Of a DNA stretch of 64,000 bases, positions 26,955 to 36,259 are shown piece after piece (positions within the stretch are counted from its first letter, which is position 1; the number at the start of each line of letters is the position of its first letter). Both the position numbers and the translations under genes were made by a program. The stretch lies in the NCBI GenBank assembly GCA_965222315.1, contig OZ244951.1:1116001-1180000 (forward strand). Direction: 5' to 3'. The notes beneath the pieces are model-generated. The model did no database searches and had not been told where the DNA came from. It saw only the letters and a list, made by a program, of their open reading frames with translations. This DNA is from JACKII01 sp965222315. Lineage in GTDB: Bacteria; Pseudomonadota; Alphaproteobacteria; Bin95.

Positions 26955-27758
26955 ATGCGTATCGCCACTTGGAATGTGAACTCTATCAAAGCCCGTCTGG
27001 ATGCGGTCCGGGACTGGGTAGCCGCTGGCAATGCCGACGTCATCTGCCTGCAGGAAATCAAGTGCGAGGCCGCGCAGTTTCCGGCGGAAGTGTTCGAGGA
27101 ATTGGGCTTTCAATGCGCCGTGGTAGGACAGAAGAGCTATAACGGCGTGGCGCTGCTCTCCCGCCTGGGGCTTGAAGATGTGATGGAAGGGCTGCCCGGC
27201 GGCGATGCGGATGAGCAGGCCCGGTATGTGGAGGTGACCGTGCAGGGGGTGCGGGTCGGCTGCCTCTACCTGCCGAACGGCAATCCGCCCGATGACCCGG
27301 CCAAGTATGAGTACAAGCTAGCCTGGATGGACCGGCTGCGGGACCGGGCGGAAGCGCTGCTGGATGAGGGGATGCCATTCGTGCTGGCAGGCGACTACAA
27401 CGTCATTCCCACGCCGGATGATTGCTGGGATGTGGCGGAATGGGCGGACGATGCGCTCTACCTGCTTCGCTCGCGCCAGGCATTTCGGCGGATCGCCAAT
27501 CTGGGGCTTACCGATGCCTTCCGGGCTGTGCATCCGCTGGCTTCCAGCGAATACAGCTTCTGGGACTATCAAAAGGGTCGATGGCACCGCGGCGAGGGTA
27601 TCCGCATTGATCATTTGATGCTGTCGCCCGCTGCCGCCGACCGGCTGACCGATGCCGGGATCGACAAGGAGCCGCGCGGCAAGCCTAAGGCGAGCGATCA
27701 CACGCCGGTCTGGTGCGATCTGGCGGATGCGCCGCCCAAGCCGCTGCTGAGCGTCTGA
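26955..27758 (+). CDS. xth: exodeoxyribonuclease III
   Basis: AP endonuclease and 3'-5' exonuclease for base-excision repair. The 267-residue protein starts MRIATWNVNSIKARLDAV and has LQEIKCE with the metal-binding glutamate, YNGVALLSR, LAGDYNVIP and the catalytic end KASDHTPVWCDL. Length is normal. TATAGT ends 6 bp before the ATG, so a leaderless transcript is possible. It starts about 70 bp after the rplQ terminator, and the rhomboid gene follows in 16 bp. Confidence 0.95.
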   Translation: MRIATWNVNSIKARLDAVRDWVAAGNADVICLQEIKCEAAQFPAEVFEELGFQCAVVGQKSYNGVALLSRLGLEDVMEGLPGGDADEQARYVEVTVQGVRVGCLYLPNGNPPDDPAKYEYKLAWMDRLRDRAEALLDEGMPFVLAGDYNVIPTPDDCWDVAEWADDALYLLRSRQAFRRIANLGLTDAFRAVHPLASSEYSFWDYQKGRWHRGEGIRIDHLMLSPAAADRLTDAGIDKEPRGKPKASDHTPVWCDLADAPPKPLLSV

Positions 27759-27774
27759 CGAAGGCCAGCCGGCA

Positions 27775-28449
27775 TTGCCGTTTCTCCCGGTCCACAGCGA
27801 TCAACAACTGTCCAGGGTCGGGGCGCCCTATCTGACCTGGGGCACGATGCTGTTCTGCGTGATGATCCAGGTATGGCTAAGCGGTCTACCGCCGACCGGG
27901 GAATGGCAGGCTGTTTATGCCTTCGGCTTCATTCCGGGCGCGTTTTATGAAGGGATCGCCCGGCCGCAGACCATTGACGTGCTGCCGGTGTCGGCGACGC
28001 TGGTGACATACCAGTTCCTGCATGGCGGGGTGGCCCATCTGATCGCGAATATGCTGGCGCTGTTTGTCTTTGGAGCGCTGGTCGAGGACCGGCTGCACCA
28101 CATCCGCTTTTCGGTTCTGTTCCTGGGCAGCGGCATGGCCGCGGCCTTGCTGCAGGGCGCGATGTTCCCGGAATCGACGACGGCACTGGTTGGGGCGAGC
28201 GGGGCGATCGCGGGAGTGATGGGCGCCTATCTGGTGCTGTTCCCGCGCAATCGCATCACGCTGCTGACGCCTATCTTCCTGCCGATACGCCTGCGGGCCT
28301 GGGTGATCATCGTCGTTTGGGTGGCGGTGCAGGTCTATATGAGCCAGAACACGGACGAGGAAAGCGGCGTCGCCTGGTGGGCGCATATTGGCGGCTTTGT
28401 GGTGGGGGTGGTTGTCGGGGGCTGGTACCGTCGGCGGGTGCCTGCCTAG
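27775..28449 (+). CDS. rhomboid family intramembrane serine protease
   Basis: Cleaves transmembrane substrates within the bilayer; the substrate is unknown. The 224-residue protein has six or so hydrophobic segments. It has the catalytic serine in GASGA (Ser142), a histidine in AHIGG (His204) and the family's early HGGVAHLIANM (83-93). The likely start is a TTG at 27775, because MPFLPVHSDQ resembles the N-terminus of many alphaproteobacterial rhomboids; no ATG gives that. It overlaps the end of the convergent MFS gene by 4 bp. Confidence 0.88.
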   Translation: MPFLPVHSDQQLSRVGAPYLTWGTMLFCVMIQVWLSGLPPTGEWQAVYAFGFIPGAFYEGIARPQTIDVLPVSATLVTYQFLHGGVAHLIANMLALFVFGALVEDRLHHIRFSVLFLGSGMAAALLQGAMFPESTTALVGASGAIAGVMGAYLVLFPRNRITLLTPIFLPIRLRAWVIIVVWVAVQVYMSQNTDEESGVAWWAHIGGFVVGVVVGGWYRRRVPA

Positions 28450-29663
28450 TTCTTTGCGGCCCGGTCTCCCGCGAGGTCGCGCGGGCGGAGGATGGTAAAG
28501 GCGATGCGGCCTGCCAGCAGTACAATGGCGGTGCCTGCAAAGGCATAGCCCCAGCCGTTGACCGACATGCCGCCAGACCAATCCAGGATAAAACCCATGG
28601 AGAGCGGCCCGACAAAGCCGCCGCCATAGCCGAGCATGGAGTGAATGGCGAGGGTCGCCCCGCGCTTGTCCGGATCGGCAGCGCCGGCGGCGCCGGCGGT
28701 CAGGGAGGACGAATCCAGCCAGATCACCACGCCATAGCCCAGGACGAAGGCGACCGCGATGGCGTAGCTGGTTGGGCCGAGGAAGCCGATGGTCGCCGCG
28801 CAAATGATGCTGAGGGTCATCGCAAGGTGTACAAGGCGTTGGCGGCCAAGCCGGATGGATAGTTCATTGCCAAACATGCTGCTGGCCGTACCCAGCAATG
28901 CCATCGTCATGGCAACGGCCGTCGGTGCGAACCAGCCAGTGTCGGTCTCCGTCGTGAGCGCCACCCAGGCGAGGAATGCAACCCCCCAGCCGCGGAGCGC
29001 GTTCATCTCCCACGTATGCACGCAGTAGGCGAGGCCGTAGGCCATGGCGGAGCGGTTGCGGAAAACGGGACCGAAGTCGAACAGCCTGGCGGCGGACCGT
29101 GGCTTTGGCTCCTGCCAGGGGGTGCCGAACCAGGCGATGGCCCAGGCGAGCCCGGCGCAAGCGGCAGCGGCCAGGAAAGCGGCCTGCCAGCCGCCCCACG
29201 ATGCGATGACATCGGCAAAGACGAAAGATACTGCCCCCGCAACGCCGATGCTGCCTGCATGGCCAGCGGTGGCACGCGAGAGCAAGCGGCCATCCACGCG
29301 GTCTGCCAGCAGCTTCAGTCCGGTCATGTACGTGCCGGCCCAGCCGATGCCCGCGAGCGCCCGGAACAGCGCAGCGCTCCAAAAGCCGTCGGCGAAGAGG
29401 GCGAAACCCAAATGGCCGGCGAAGGTCAGACCGACTCCGAGCAGATAGATTCTTTTTGGGTCGATCCGGTCGGTCGAAGTTACGAGGATCGGAACGGAGA
29501 CGGTGTAGGCCAGGTAGAACAAGCCGGTAATCCAACCCGCTTCGCTGTTCGAAAGGCTCCACTCCTGCGCCATGCCCGGCAACAGCGCCGGCCAAGTATA
29601 AGCGCCGATCTGCGCCAAGACCTGCGCGGTGCAAACGAGAATGACGAGGCGGACGGGTGACAT
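28446..29663 (-). CDS. major facilitator superfamily transporter
   Basis: A secondary transporter in the inner membrane with about 12 hydrophobic segments in 405 residues. It begins MSPVRLVILVCTAQVLAQIG, and features WSLSNSEAGWITGLFYLAYT and a loop DRIDPKRIYLLG typical of the MFS signature between segments 2 and 3. The substrate cannot be inferred. The ATG lies 9 bp downstream of the glnE stop, so the two are probably cotranscribed. The end overlaps the rhomboid gene by 4 bp in convergent orientation. Confidence 0.85.
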   Translation of the reverse strand: MSPVRLVILVCTAQVLAQIGAYTWPALLPGMAQEWSLSNSEAGWITGLFYLAYTVSVPILVTSTDRIDPKRIYLLGVGLTFAGHLGFALFADGFWSAALFRALAGIGWAGTYMTGLKLLADRVDGRLLSRATAGHAGSIGVAGAVSFVFADVIASWGGWQAAFLAAAACAGLAWAIAWFGTPWQEPKPRSAARLFDFGPVFRNRSAMAYGLAYCVHTWEMNALRGWGVAFLAWVALTTETDTGWFAPTAVAMTMALLGTASSMFGNELSIRLGRQRLVHLAMTLSIICAATIGFLGPTSYAIAVAFVLGYGVVIWLDSSSLTAGAAGAADPDKRGATLAIHSMLGYGGGFVGPLSMGFILDWSGGMSVNGWGYAFAGTAIVLLAGRIAFTILRPRDLAGDRAAKN

Positions 29664-29672
29664 TGCCGGTCT

Positions 29673-32639
29673 CTACGCCAAGATCAGTTTGTCGTAGAGG
29701 GCCATGACCTGGGCTGCGTGGTCGGCAGCGGCGGCTTCGACCTGGGGCAGGTCCGGCAGGTCGAGACCGTTCGCAATGACGGCCTGCACCGATGGGCGCG
29801 AGAGCCGGTCCGGAGCCACATCCGCGCCGGTGAGACGGAGGAGGCTCTGGAGGCCCAGCCAAAACGCCTCCGCCGTGGCGAGGTCTTCCGCCTCCGCATT
29901 GCTGATGATATCGGCGCTTGCGGCAGCGGCGGCGATGGGGTGCGTGGCCCGGGGGTGCAGCAGGCCCGGCTCCGCCGCGGCGTGGGCGAGGACCAGGAAC
30001 TGGCTGAGGAAGCCGGTATCGACCAGGCCGCCGCGGCGGTGCTTGACGTCCCACGGGCTTTCACCCTTGTGGGTGGCAGCCATGCGCCGGCGCATCGAAT
30101 CGACTTCGGCGGCAAGTTCCGCGGGAACGCGCGGGCGGGTGAGCGCGTCCGCCCTGATTTGCTCGAAGCGCGCCGCCATCGCCGCGGAGCCGCAGATGAA
30201 GCGGGCGCGGACCAAGGCCAGATGCTCCCAGGTCCACGCGTCATTCGTCAGGTAATTGGCAAAGCCTTCCATCTGGCTTGCGAGCGGACCCTTGTCACCA
30301 TCGGGGCGCAGGCGCAGGTCGACTTCGTAGAGGCGGCCGCTCTCTGTCTCGCTGTTCAATGCCGTCATCAGGCGCTGCGTCATGCGTTGGGCGTAGGTGG
30401 CGGCGGCAAGGGGCCGTTCGCCATCACTTTGGGTCGTGACGGTCTCCGCTTCGTAGATGATCACCATGTCGAGATCGGAGCCAGGGGTAAGCTGGCCGCT
30501 GCCCCATTTGCCATAGCCGACGACGGCGAGCCCTTCGCCGGGCAGACGGCCGTGCCGCTCGGCGAAGGCGTCCTGCACTGCCGGCAGCATGGCGGAGACA
30601 ACTTCGTCGGCCAGGGCGGAGAGGACCGGGCCTGCGTCCGGCCCCTTGGTGCGCCCGCGCAGCAGGTGGACGCCGACGCGGAAGGTCAGGTCGCTAGCAA
30701 ACCGGCGGGCGAGGTCCAGCGTGTCCTGCATGTCGTGTGCCTGTTCCAGCATGGCCTCAAGGCTGGCGCGGATTTCCTGCCGGTCGGGCAGAGGGCTGAA
30801 AAAGCCGGGCGCCAGCACGGCATCGAGGACGGCGGGACGCCGCCGCATATGCTGGCCGAGCCAGGGAGCCGACCCGCAGATCTCCGCCACCAGGCTCAAC
30901 AGGTCCGGGTTAGTATGGAACAGGCTGAAAAGCTGAACGCCCGCGGGCAGGCCGTGCAGGAAGTGATCAAAATTGCCGAATGCCTCGTCGGAATCGGCCG
31001 TATTGCCGAGCGCCTGCAACAGGCTCGGCATCAGTTCGGTCAACAATTGGCGGGCGCGATTGGAACGGGTCGCCGCCATGCGGCCATGGTGCCAGCCCCG
31101 GACCGCGGCATCGACACGCTCCGGCGTCTTGAAGCCGAGACCGGCAAGGGTCTCCAGTGTGCCGGGGTCGGGATCGCCGCCGGTAAAGACCAGATTGCCA
31201 AGGCCCTCAACGGCCAATTGGGGCTCGTCTTCGAACAGGTCGGCGTAGTGGCGCTCCACCGTTTCCAGCGTCTTGCGCACCCTGGCGGTGAAGGCAGCAG
31301 TGTCGGCCTCTCCCATAAAACGGGCGATGGCGTCCAAACCCTCATCAGGCGGCATTTTCTGGGTTTGCTGATCGGCCACCATTTGCAGGCGGTGCTCCAG
31401 GCGGCGGAGGAAGGTATAGGCCTCCTTCAACTCATCGGCGGTTTGGCGGTCGACCTGCCCAGCCCCTACCAGTGCATCCAGCGCATCGCACGTGGGCCGG
31501 ACGCGCAGTGATGGATTGCGGCCGCCCCAGATAAGCTGCTGTGTCTGGGCGAAGAATTCGATCTCGCGGATGCCGCCGCGGCCGACCTTGATGTTGTGAT
31601 CGGCCACGGCAATCGCTGCGCCGCCCCGGTGGGCGTTGATCTGGCGCTTGATCGAGTGAATGTCCTGAATCGCCCAGAAATCCAAACTGCGCCGCCAGAC
31701 GAAGGGGCTGAGGAAGTCCAGAAACGCCTGGCCCGGCCCGGGGTCGCCCGCCACGACGCGGGCCTTGATCATTGCCGCGCGCTCCCAGTTCTGGCCGGTG
31801 CTCTCATAGTAGAATTCTGCTGCCGGGACGCTGATGGCAGGCGGCGTGGAGGCGGGGTCGGGGCGCAAGCGCAGATCGGTACGGAAGGCAAAGCCGTCGG
31901 CGGTGCGGTCGTGGAGCAGATCGACCCAGCGCTGGGTCAGCCGGACCATGTCCTGCGCCACGCGGTCGGGGCGGTTGGTGGGCACGGCCTCCGGGTCGTA
32001 GAGCGCGATCAGGTCAATGTCGCTCGAATAGTTCAGTTCGCGCGCGCCAAGCTTGCCCATACCGAGGATAAAGACACCGGAGCCGGTCGCCGGATCTTCG
32101 GGGTTGGGCAGGTCGAGCCGGCCGCGTGCCGCAAGCTCCGTCAGGGAGAATGCCAGGGCGTATTGGATGCAGGCATCGGCGATGGCGGAGAGGGCCTCGG
32201 TGACCTGCGCTACGCTCCAGGCACCTGAAACATCGCCGACGGCAATGGCGAGCGCTGCCTGCTTCCGGGCGAAGCGGAGCTGGCGCTTGGCGGCGGTGTC
32301 GCTGGCCGGCGTCTCTGCGAGCAGGCTCAGGATGCCGGGCCATACCGCATCCGGCCCCTGCTCGAACAGATCCAGGGCAAAAACCGGGTTCTGGGCCGTA
32401 ACGCCCGCGAGAAACTGGCTGCACCCGAAAATGCCGTCCGCCAGCGCCTTTCCCTTTGGGAGGGCATAGAGTGCATCCAGGCGGGACGTGGCGTCGGAGT
32501 GTTCAGCCGCCAGCTTTGCCGCCCGGGTGCGCCATTCCCCGGCGGCGTTGTCCGCCAGGGACAGGTCGGCCGGCAGGGGGGATTCAGGTATCGTGGCAGG
32601 GAACACGGGGCGGGCGCTCTTTCCAGGCTTGGGCAACAT
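29673..32639 (-). CDS. glnE: bifunctional glutamine synthetase adenylyltransferase/deadenylyltransferase
   Basis: Adds or removes AMP on glutamine synthetase in response to PII, controlling nitrogen assimilation. The 988-residue protein has two nucleotidyltransferase domains. The N-terminal deadenylylase has GMGKLGARELNYSSDIDLIA near residues 190-210, and the C-terminal adenylylase has GYGKWGSGQLTPGSDLDMVI near 720-740. Both metal-binding DxD pairs are intact. The MFS gene follows in the same direction. It is divergent from the YhdP-like gene, with 108 bp between the starts. Confidence 0.94.
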   Translation of the reverse strand: MLPKPGKSARPVFPATIPESPLPADLSLADNAAGEWRTRAAKLAAEHSDATSRLDALYALPKGKALADGIFGCSQFLAGVTAQNPVFALDLFEQGPDAVWPGILSLLAETPASDTAAKRQLRFARKQAALAIAVGDVSGAWSVAQVTEALSAIADACIQYALAFSLTELAARGRLDLPNPEDPATGSGVFILGMGKLGARELNYSSDIDLIALYDPEAVPTNRPDRVAQDMVRLTQRWVDLLHDRTADGFAFRTDLRLRPDPASTPPAISVPAAEFYYESTGQNWERAAMIKARVVAGDPGPGQAFLDFLSPFVWRRSLDFWAIQDIHSIKRQINAHRGGAAIAVADHNIKVGRGGIREIEFFAQTQQLIWGGRNPSLRVRPTCDALDALVGAGQVDRQTADELKEAYTFLRRLEHRLQMVADQQTQKMPPDEGLDAIARFMGEADTAAFTARVRKTLETVERHYADLFEDEPQLAVEGLGNLVFTGGDPDPGTLETLAGLGFKTPERVDAAVRGWHHGRMAATRSNRARQLLTELMPSLLQALGNTADSDEAFGNFDHFLHGLPAGVQLFSLFHTNPDLLSLVAEICGSAPWLGQHMRRRPAVLDAVLAPGFFSPLPDRQEIRASLEAMLEQAHDMQDTLDLARRFASDLTFRVGVHLLRGRTKGPDAGPVLSALADEVVSAMLPAVQDAFAERHGRLPGEGLAVVGYGKWGSGQLTPGSDLDMVIIYEAETVTTQSDGERPLAAATYAQRMTQRLMTALNSETESGRLYEVDLRLRPDGDKGPLASQMEGFANYLTNDAWTWEHLALVRARFICGSAAMAARFEQIRADALTRPRVPAELAAEVDSMRRRMAATHKGESPWDVKHRRGGLVDTGFLSQFLVLAHAAAEPGLLHPRATHPIAAAAASADIISNAEAEDLATAEAFWLGLQSLLRLTGADVAPDRLSRPSVQAVIANGLDLPDLPQVEAAAADHAAQVMALYDKLILA

Positions 32640-32695
32640 GATGGCTGCATGGCGCGAATCTTAGCAGATGAGGCGAAACTGAGCAGAGAAAGCGC

Positions 32696-32724
32696 TTAGG
32701 TCAAGCCGCGGCCGATCTTATATA
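32696..32724 (+). promoter_or_regulatory. candidate promoter of the YhdP-like gene
   Basis: TTAGGT and TATATA are spaced by 17 bp and located 24 bp before the ATG at 32748. A GGAG ribosome-binding site follows. It lies in the divergent glnE/YhdP spacer. Confidence 0.45.
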
Positions 32725-32747
32725 ACAGGAGAGCCTGAAAGGAGCCG

Positions 32748-35700
32748 ATGCGGAAGTTTGTTCGCCTTTGCGTGCGCGGAATGCTTGGCCTCGCGACCTT
32801 GGCGGTTGTGGGGGTGCTTTTTCTTGCCTGGCGGTTGGATCAGTACCCGCTGGCGCTCGACCGGCTGAAGCCTCATGCGGAGGCCCAACTTTCGGCGGTT
32901 AGCGGCAGCGCGGAGGTCGATATCGGCAGTCTTTTGCTGGCGCGGGAAGGCGCGAAATTCGTGCTGCGTGCCGAGGATATCCGCGCGGTGGGGCCAGACG
33001 GCAACCTGCTGTCTGACATTCCGACTGCCATCATTCACGTCAGCATCGAAGCATTGGTGAAAGAGGGTGTCCTGGCGCCGGAGCAGGTGATCCTGGAAGG
33101 CATCAACCTGAGAGCGACCATCGAGGATGGCGGCAGGGTCTTGCTCGGAACCAAAACCCGTTCAACTGAACCTGGTGTGCCCGCAACCGAGCCTGATCAG
33201 CCGGAGATTGACATCACTGAACTGATGGCATTGTGGCAGCGCGATCCGAGGATGCGCTATCTGCGCCGGGTCGGATTTGAATATGCCAGCCTGTCGGTTT
33301 CGGAGCCGAACCGGGGGCACGCCTGGCGGGCACCGAATATCAGCGCTACGTTCGAGCGCAAACCGGACGGGGTCGTTTTCCACGGGAAAGGCCGGATGCG
33401 GCAACAATTGCTGCGTTGGGAGGAAATTGACCGGGACCTTGGCACGGTGGGTTGGGCCGTGCAGGCGCATCAGGGTTCGACCGTAGAGGGCGCGGCGCCT
33501 GAAATCTCAGCAGAATTGACCCTGGACGAGGTCGATCCGTCGATCTTGTCCGGCATTATTCCGCCCCTGGTGGGCGAGCGTGGGCTTGAGGCGCCGATCA
33601 GCGGCACGATGACCTCATCCTTCCCGGCGGATTTGGGGCCGCAGGTGGTCACCTTTTCGCTGGAGCTGGGCGAGGGGCAGATTACCGTCTCCGATGAAGG
33701 CGAGCTGTCATTCGAGCGGGTCAGCCTGATCGGCAAAGTTTCGTTGCAGGATGCCAGCGTTCATCTGGATCAATTGAGCCTGCACTACGCGGACGCGGAG
33801 GAGCGGCGCCCGCTTCGGCTATCGGGTGATGGCGCGCAACTCGCCGATGGGGATATTGCGGTTACTGCGGATGTGAGCGGCGTGGCGCCTGCCTGGCTGG
33901 CATCCATTTCCCCCGCATTCAGCCGCCTGGGCGGGGTCGATGCGGTGCTGTCAGGCGATGCGGGGCTCCTGTTCGATGCATCGGGCGAATTGCGGAACGG
34001 TAACCTGCGGCTGCACGCCGACCGTTCCACCATAACCTTGCCAGATTTGTTCGAGGGGCCGCTGGTTCTCGGCGGCATCCGGTCCGAGGTTGCGCTGAGA
34101 AATTATGGTGCCGAGTGGACGCTGGACACTCTGGCGCTGGATTTTCCGGATGGGGCCACGGTGCGTGTCGAGGGTTCCGCGCGCCGCGGCCCGGCAGGCG
34201 GTAAGGCTGAGTTGACCGTGTCCGGCAGTGACTTTCAATTGGCGACTGTCAAGCGGTTTTGGCCGTTGCCGGTCAGTCCGCCGGCGCGCGAATGGGTGGT
34301 GGAGAATGTAAGCGGCGGGACTGTGCCGACGCTGGATGCGGTGATTACGGCCGATATCGGTGGGGTCGGCGAGCCGCTGGTCCTCTCGAATGTAGCGGTC
34401 GACTCCCGGATGCCGCTCCGCAATGTGTCGATGACCTATTGGAAGCCCTTGCCGGAGGCGACGGGCATCGATGCGGAGGCCCGTATCACCGAGAAACTGT
34501 TCGAGGCAAGAATCCTGACGGGCGAGACCGGTGGCATGACCGGTACTGGCGGGCTGCTGCGGGTGACGGGTATCGACAAGGGCAAAGGCCATGAAGTGTT
34601 GGAACTGGACCTGGAGGCGAGCGGTCCTGCTGCCAGCCTGATGGCGATACTCGACAGGGAGCCGCTGGGCTTTGCCGGTTACCTGGGCCTGAAGCCTGAG
34701 GTGATGAAGGGTCAGGTCAGCGGGGTTTTGCGCCTGGTCATGCCGCCGATTGCGGAACTGGGGCTCGACGATATCGAGATTACGGCGAAGGGCCGTAGCG
34801 TGGACGCTTTCCTGCCGGGGATTGTGGGCGGCAGCGACCTTGATCGCGCGAACCTTGCCTTTGACGTCGGCAAAACCGATTTGCGCCTTGACGGTAATGC
34901 GCGGGTCGAAGGGGAGCCGGTCAAGCTGTCCGTCCACATGCCGTTTGGCGGCGAGAGCCGCTACCGGGGACGTTATACGCTGATCGGCAGGCTGGACAAT
35001 GCCGCCCGGCGCCGGGTTGGCCTCGACGGTGCGGCCTTCCAGCCGCCCTTTATCGATGGCTCGACGGGGTTCATCTTTACGGCGACGGAGGGCAATGACG
35101 GCCGGACCTGGCTGGATGCCGAACTGGACCTGACCAAAGCCGCATTATCGGTGGCACCCGTCGGCTGGCAGAAGCCCAAGGGAAGCTATGCCGCCGGCAA
35201 GGTGCGCATGGTAAGCGAAAACGGCGTGTTGCGGAGCGTCGAATCCTTCCAGGTTGCCGGACCCGGCCTCAAAATCGCCGGGAATGCCCGATGGACGGGC
35301 GAGAAGGGCCGCCCGACCATCCGGTTTTCGGCGCTGAAGCTGGGTGGCGGCACCGACCTGCAGGCGACGATCCGGCCGCTGCCGACAGAAGGCTATGAGA
35401 TCGAACTGGGCCAGGGGCGGCTTGATCTGCGGCCCGTCATTCTGGCCAACACGGGCAGTGACGCGCGCGTGAAGCCGGGCGGCGGCAAGACATTGCTGCT
35501 GATCAAAGCGAGTGGCCTTAGCGTGCGGGTGCGTGACGGGCCGCCTTTCCACGACATGCGGGGCAGCCTGCTTTTGCAGGGTGAACGGGTGCTGAACGCG
35601 AACTTTTCCGCCAGGCCCGATGGCGGCAAACCAGCGGAATTCATCCTGGCGGCGGATGGTGGCCTGTCGGTCAATGCGGGGGACGCCGGCGCCTTTATGC

Positions 35701-36230
35701 GCACCATGGGAATGCCGGGGCGCATCGAAGGCGGTGTCCTGAAGCTTACCGGGACGGCGGCATCCGATCTTTCCGACATTGATGCAAAGCTGGACGTCCG
35801 GGACTTCAGGATGGTTGAGGCACCGGTGATGATGCGGGTGTTGCAGCATGCCTCCATCACCGGACCGCTGGAACTGCTCGCCGGGTCAGAGGGCCTGGAG
35901 ATGACCGCGCTGGAGGCGCCCTTCACACTAAAAGACAAAAAGCTGACGATCAGGGAAGGCCGTGTCTATGGCGGTTCGCTGGGCGTAACGTTCCGGGGCG
36001 GCGTCGATATACCGAGCCAGGTGGTGGACATGAGTGGCGCAGTCGTGCCGGTCTATGTGCTGAACCGGCTGTTGAGCGCGGTGCCGCTGGTCGGCGACGT
36101 GCTGACAGGCGGCGAGGGTGTATTTGCCGTTTCCTATTCGGTGAGCGGCCGTTACACCAACCCGAAAGTGGAGGTGCACCCGCTTTCGGTGCTGGCGCCC
36201 GGCGGGTTGCGGCGGCTCTTGCTGGACTGA
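32748..36230 (+). CDS. large AsmA/YhdP-like protein (DUF3971 and AsmA-like C-terminal domain)
   Basis: A 1160-residue envelope protein with one N-terminal membrane anchor (about 8-28) and a very long periplasmic region of beta-rich repeats. The C-terminal segment (VVDMSGAVVPVYVLNRLLSAVPLVGD to the final LRRLLLD) matches the AsmA-like C-terminal domain. In E. coli, YhdP and relatives form bridges that carry phospholipid to the outer membrane; a similar role here is inferred from family. The AAAGGAG site lies just before the start. The kinase gene follows in the same direction after 29 bp. Confidence 0.85.
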   Translation: MRKFVRLCVRGMLGLATLAVVGVLFLAWRLDQYPLALDRLKPHAEAQLSAVSGSAEVDIGSLLLAREGAKFVLRAEDIRAVGPDGNLLSDIPTAIIHVSIEALVKEGVLAPEQVILEGINLRATIEDGGRVLLGTKTRSTEPGVPATEPDQPEIDITELMALWQRDPRMRYLRRVGFEYASLSVSEPNRGHAWRAPNISATFERKPDGVVFHGKGRMRQQLLRWEEIDRDLGTVGWAVQAHQGSTVEGAAPEISAELTLDEVDPSILSGIIPPLVGERGLEAPISGTMTSSFPADLGPQVVTFSLELGEGQITVSDEGELSFERVSLIGKVSLQDASVHLDQLSLHYADAEERRPLRLSGDGAQLADGDIAVTADVSGVAPAWLASISPAFSRLGGVDAVLSGDAGLLFDASGELRNGNLRLHADRSTITLPDLFEGPLVLGGIRSEVALRNYGAEWTLDTLALDFPDGATVRVEGSARRGPAGGKAELTVSGSDFQLATVKRFWPLPVSPPAREWVVENVSGGTVPTLDAVITADIGGVGEPLVLSNVAVDSRMPLRNVSMTYWKPLPEATGIDAEARITEKLFEARILTGETGGMTGTGGLLRVTGIDKGKGHEVLELDLEASGPAASLMAILDREPLGFAGYLGLKPEVMKGQVSGVLRLVMPPIAELGLDDIEITAKGRSVDAFLPGIVGGSDLDRANLAFDVGKTDLRLDGNARVEGEPVKLSVHMPFGGESRYRGRYTLIGRLDNAARRRVGLDGAAFQPPFIDGSTGFIFTATEGNDGRTWLDAELDLTKAALSVAPVGWQKPKGSYAAGKVRMVSENGVLRSVESFQVAGPGLKIAGNARWTGEKGRPTIRFSALKLGGGTDLQATIRPLPTEGYEIELGQGRLDLRPVILANTGSDARVKPGGGKTLLLIKASGLSVRVRDGPPFHDMRGSLLLQGERVLNANFSARPDGGKPAEFILAADGGLSVNAGDAGAFMRTMGMPGRIEGGVLKLTGTAASDLSDIDAKLDVRDFRMVEAPVMMRVLQHASITGPLELLAGSEGLEMTALEAPFTLKDKKLTIREGRVYGGSLGVTFRGGVDIPSQVVDMSGAVVPVYVLNRLLSAVPLVGDVLTGGEGVFAVSYSVSGRYTNPKVEVHPLSVLAPGGLRRLLLD

Positions 36231-36259
36231 AGGCAGCCAGATCGGGTACGGGACATGCG

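Noticed and set aside
29718..31511. A 597-codon open frame antisense to glnE
   Set aside because: It is a mirror frame produced by the high GC at third codon positions of glnE, has no signal or domain that I recognise, and glnE itself is complete and conserved.
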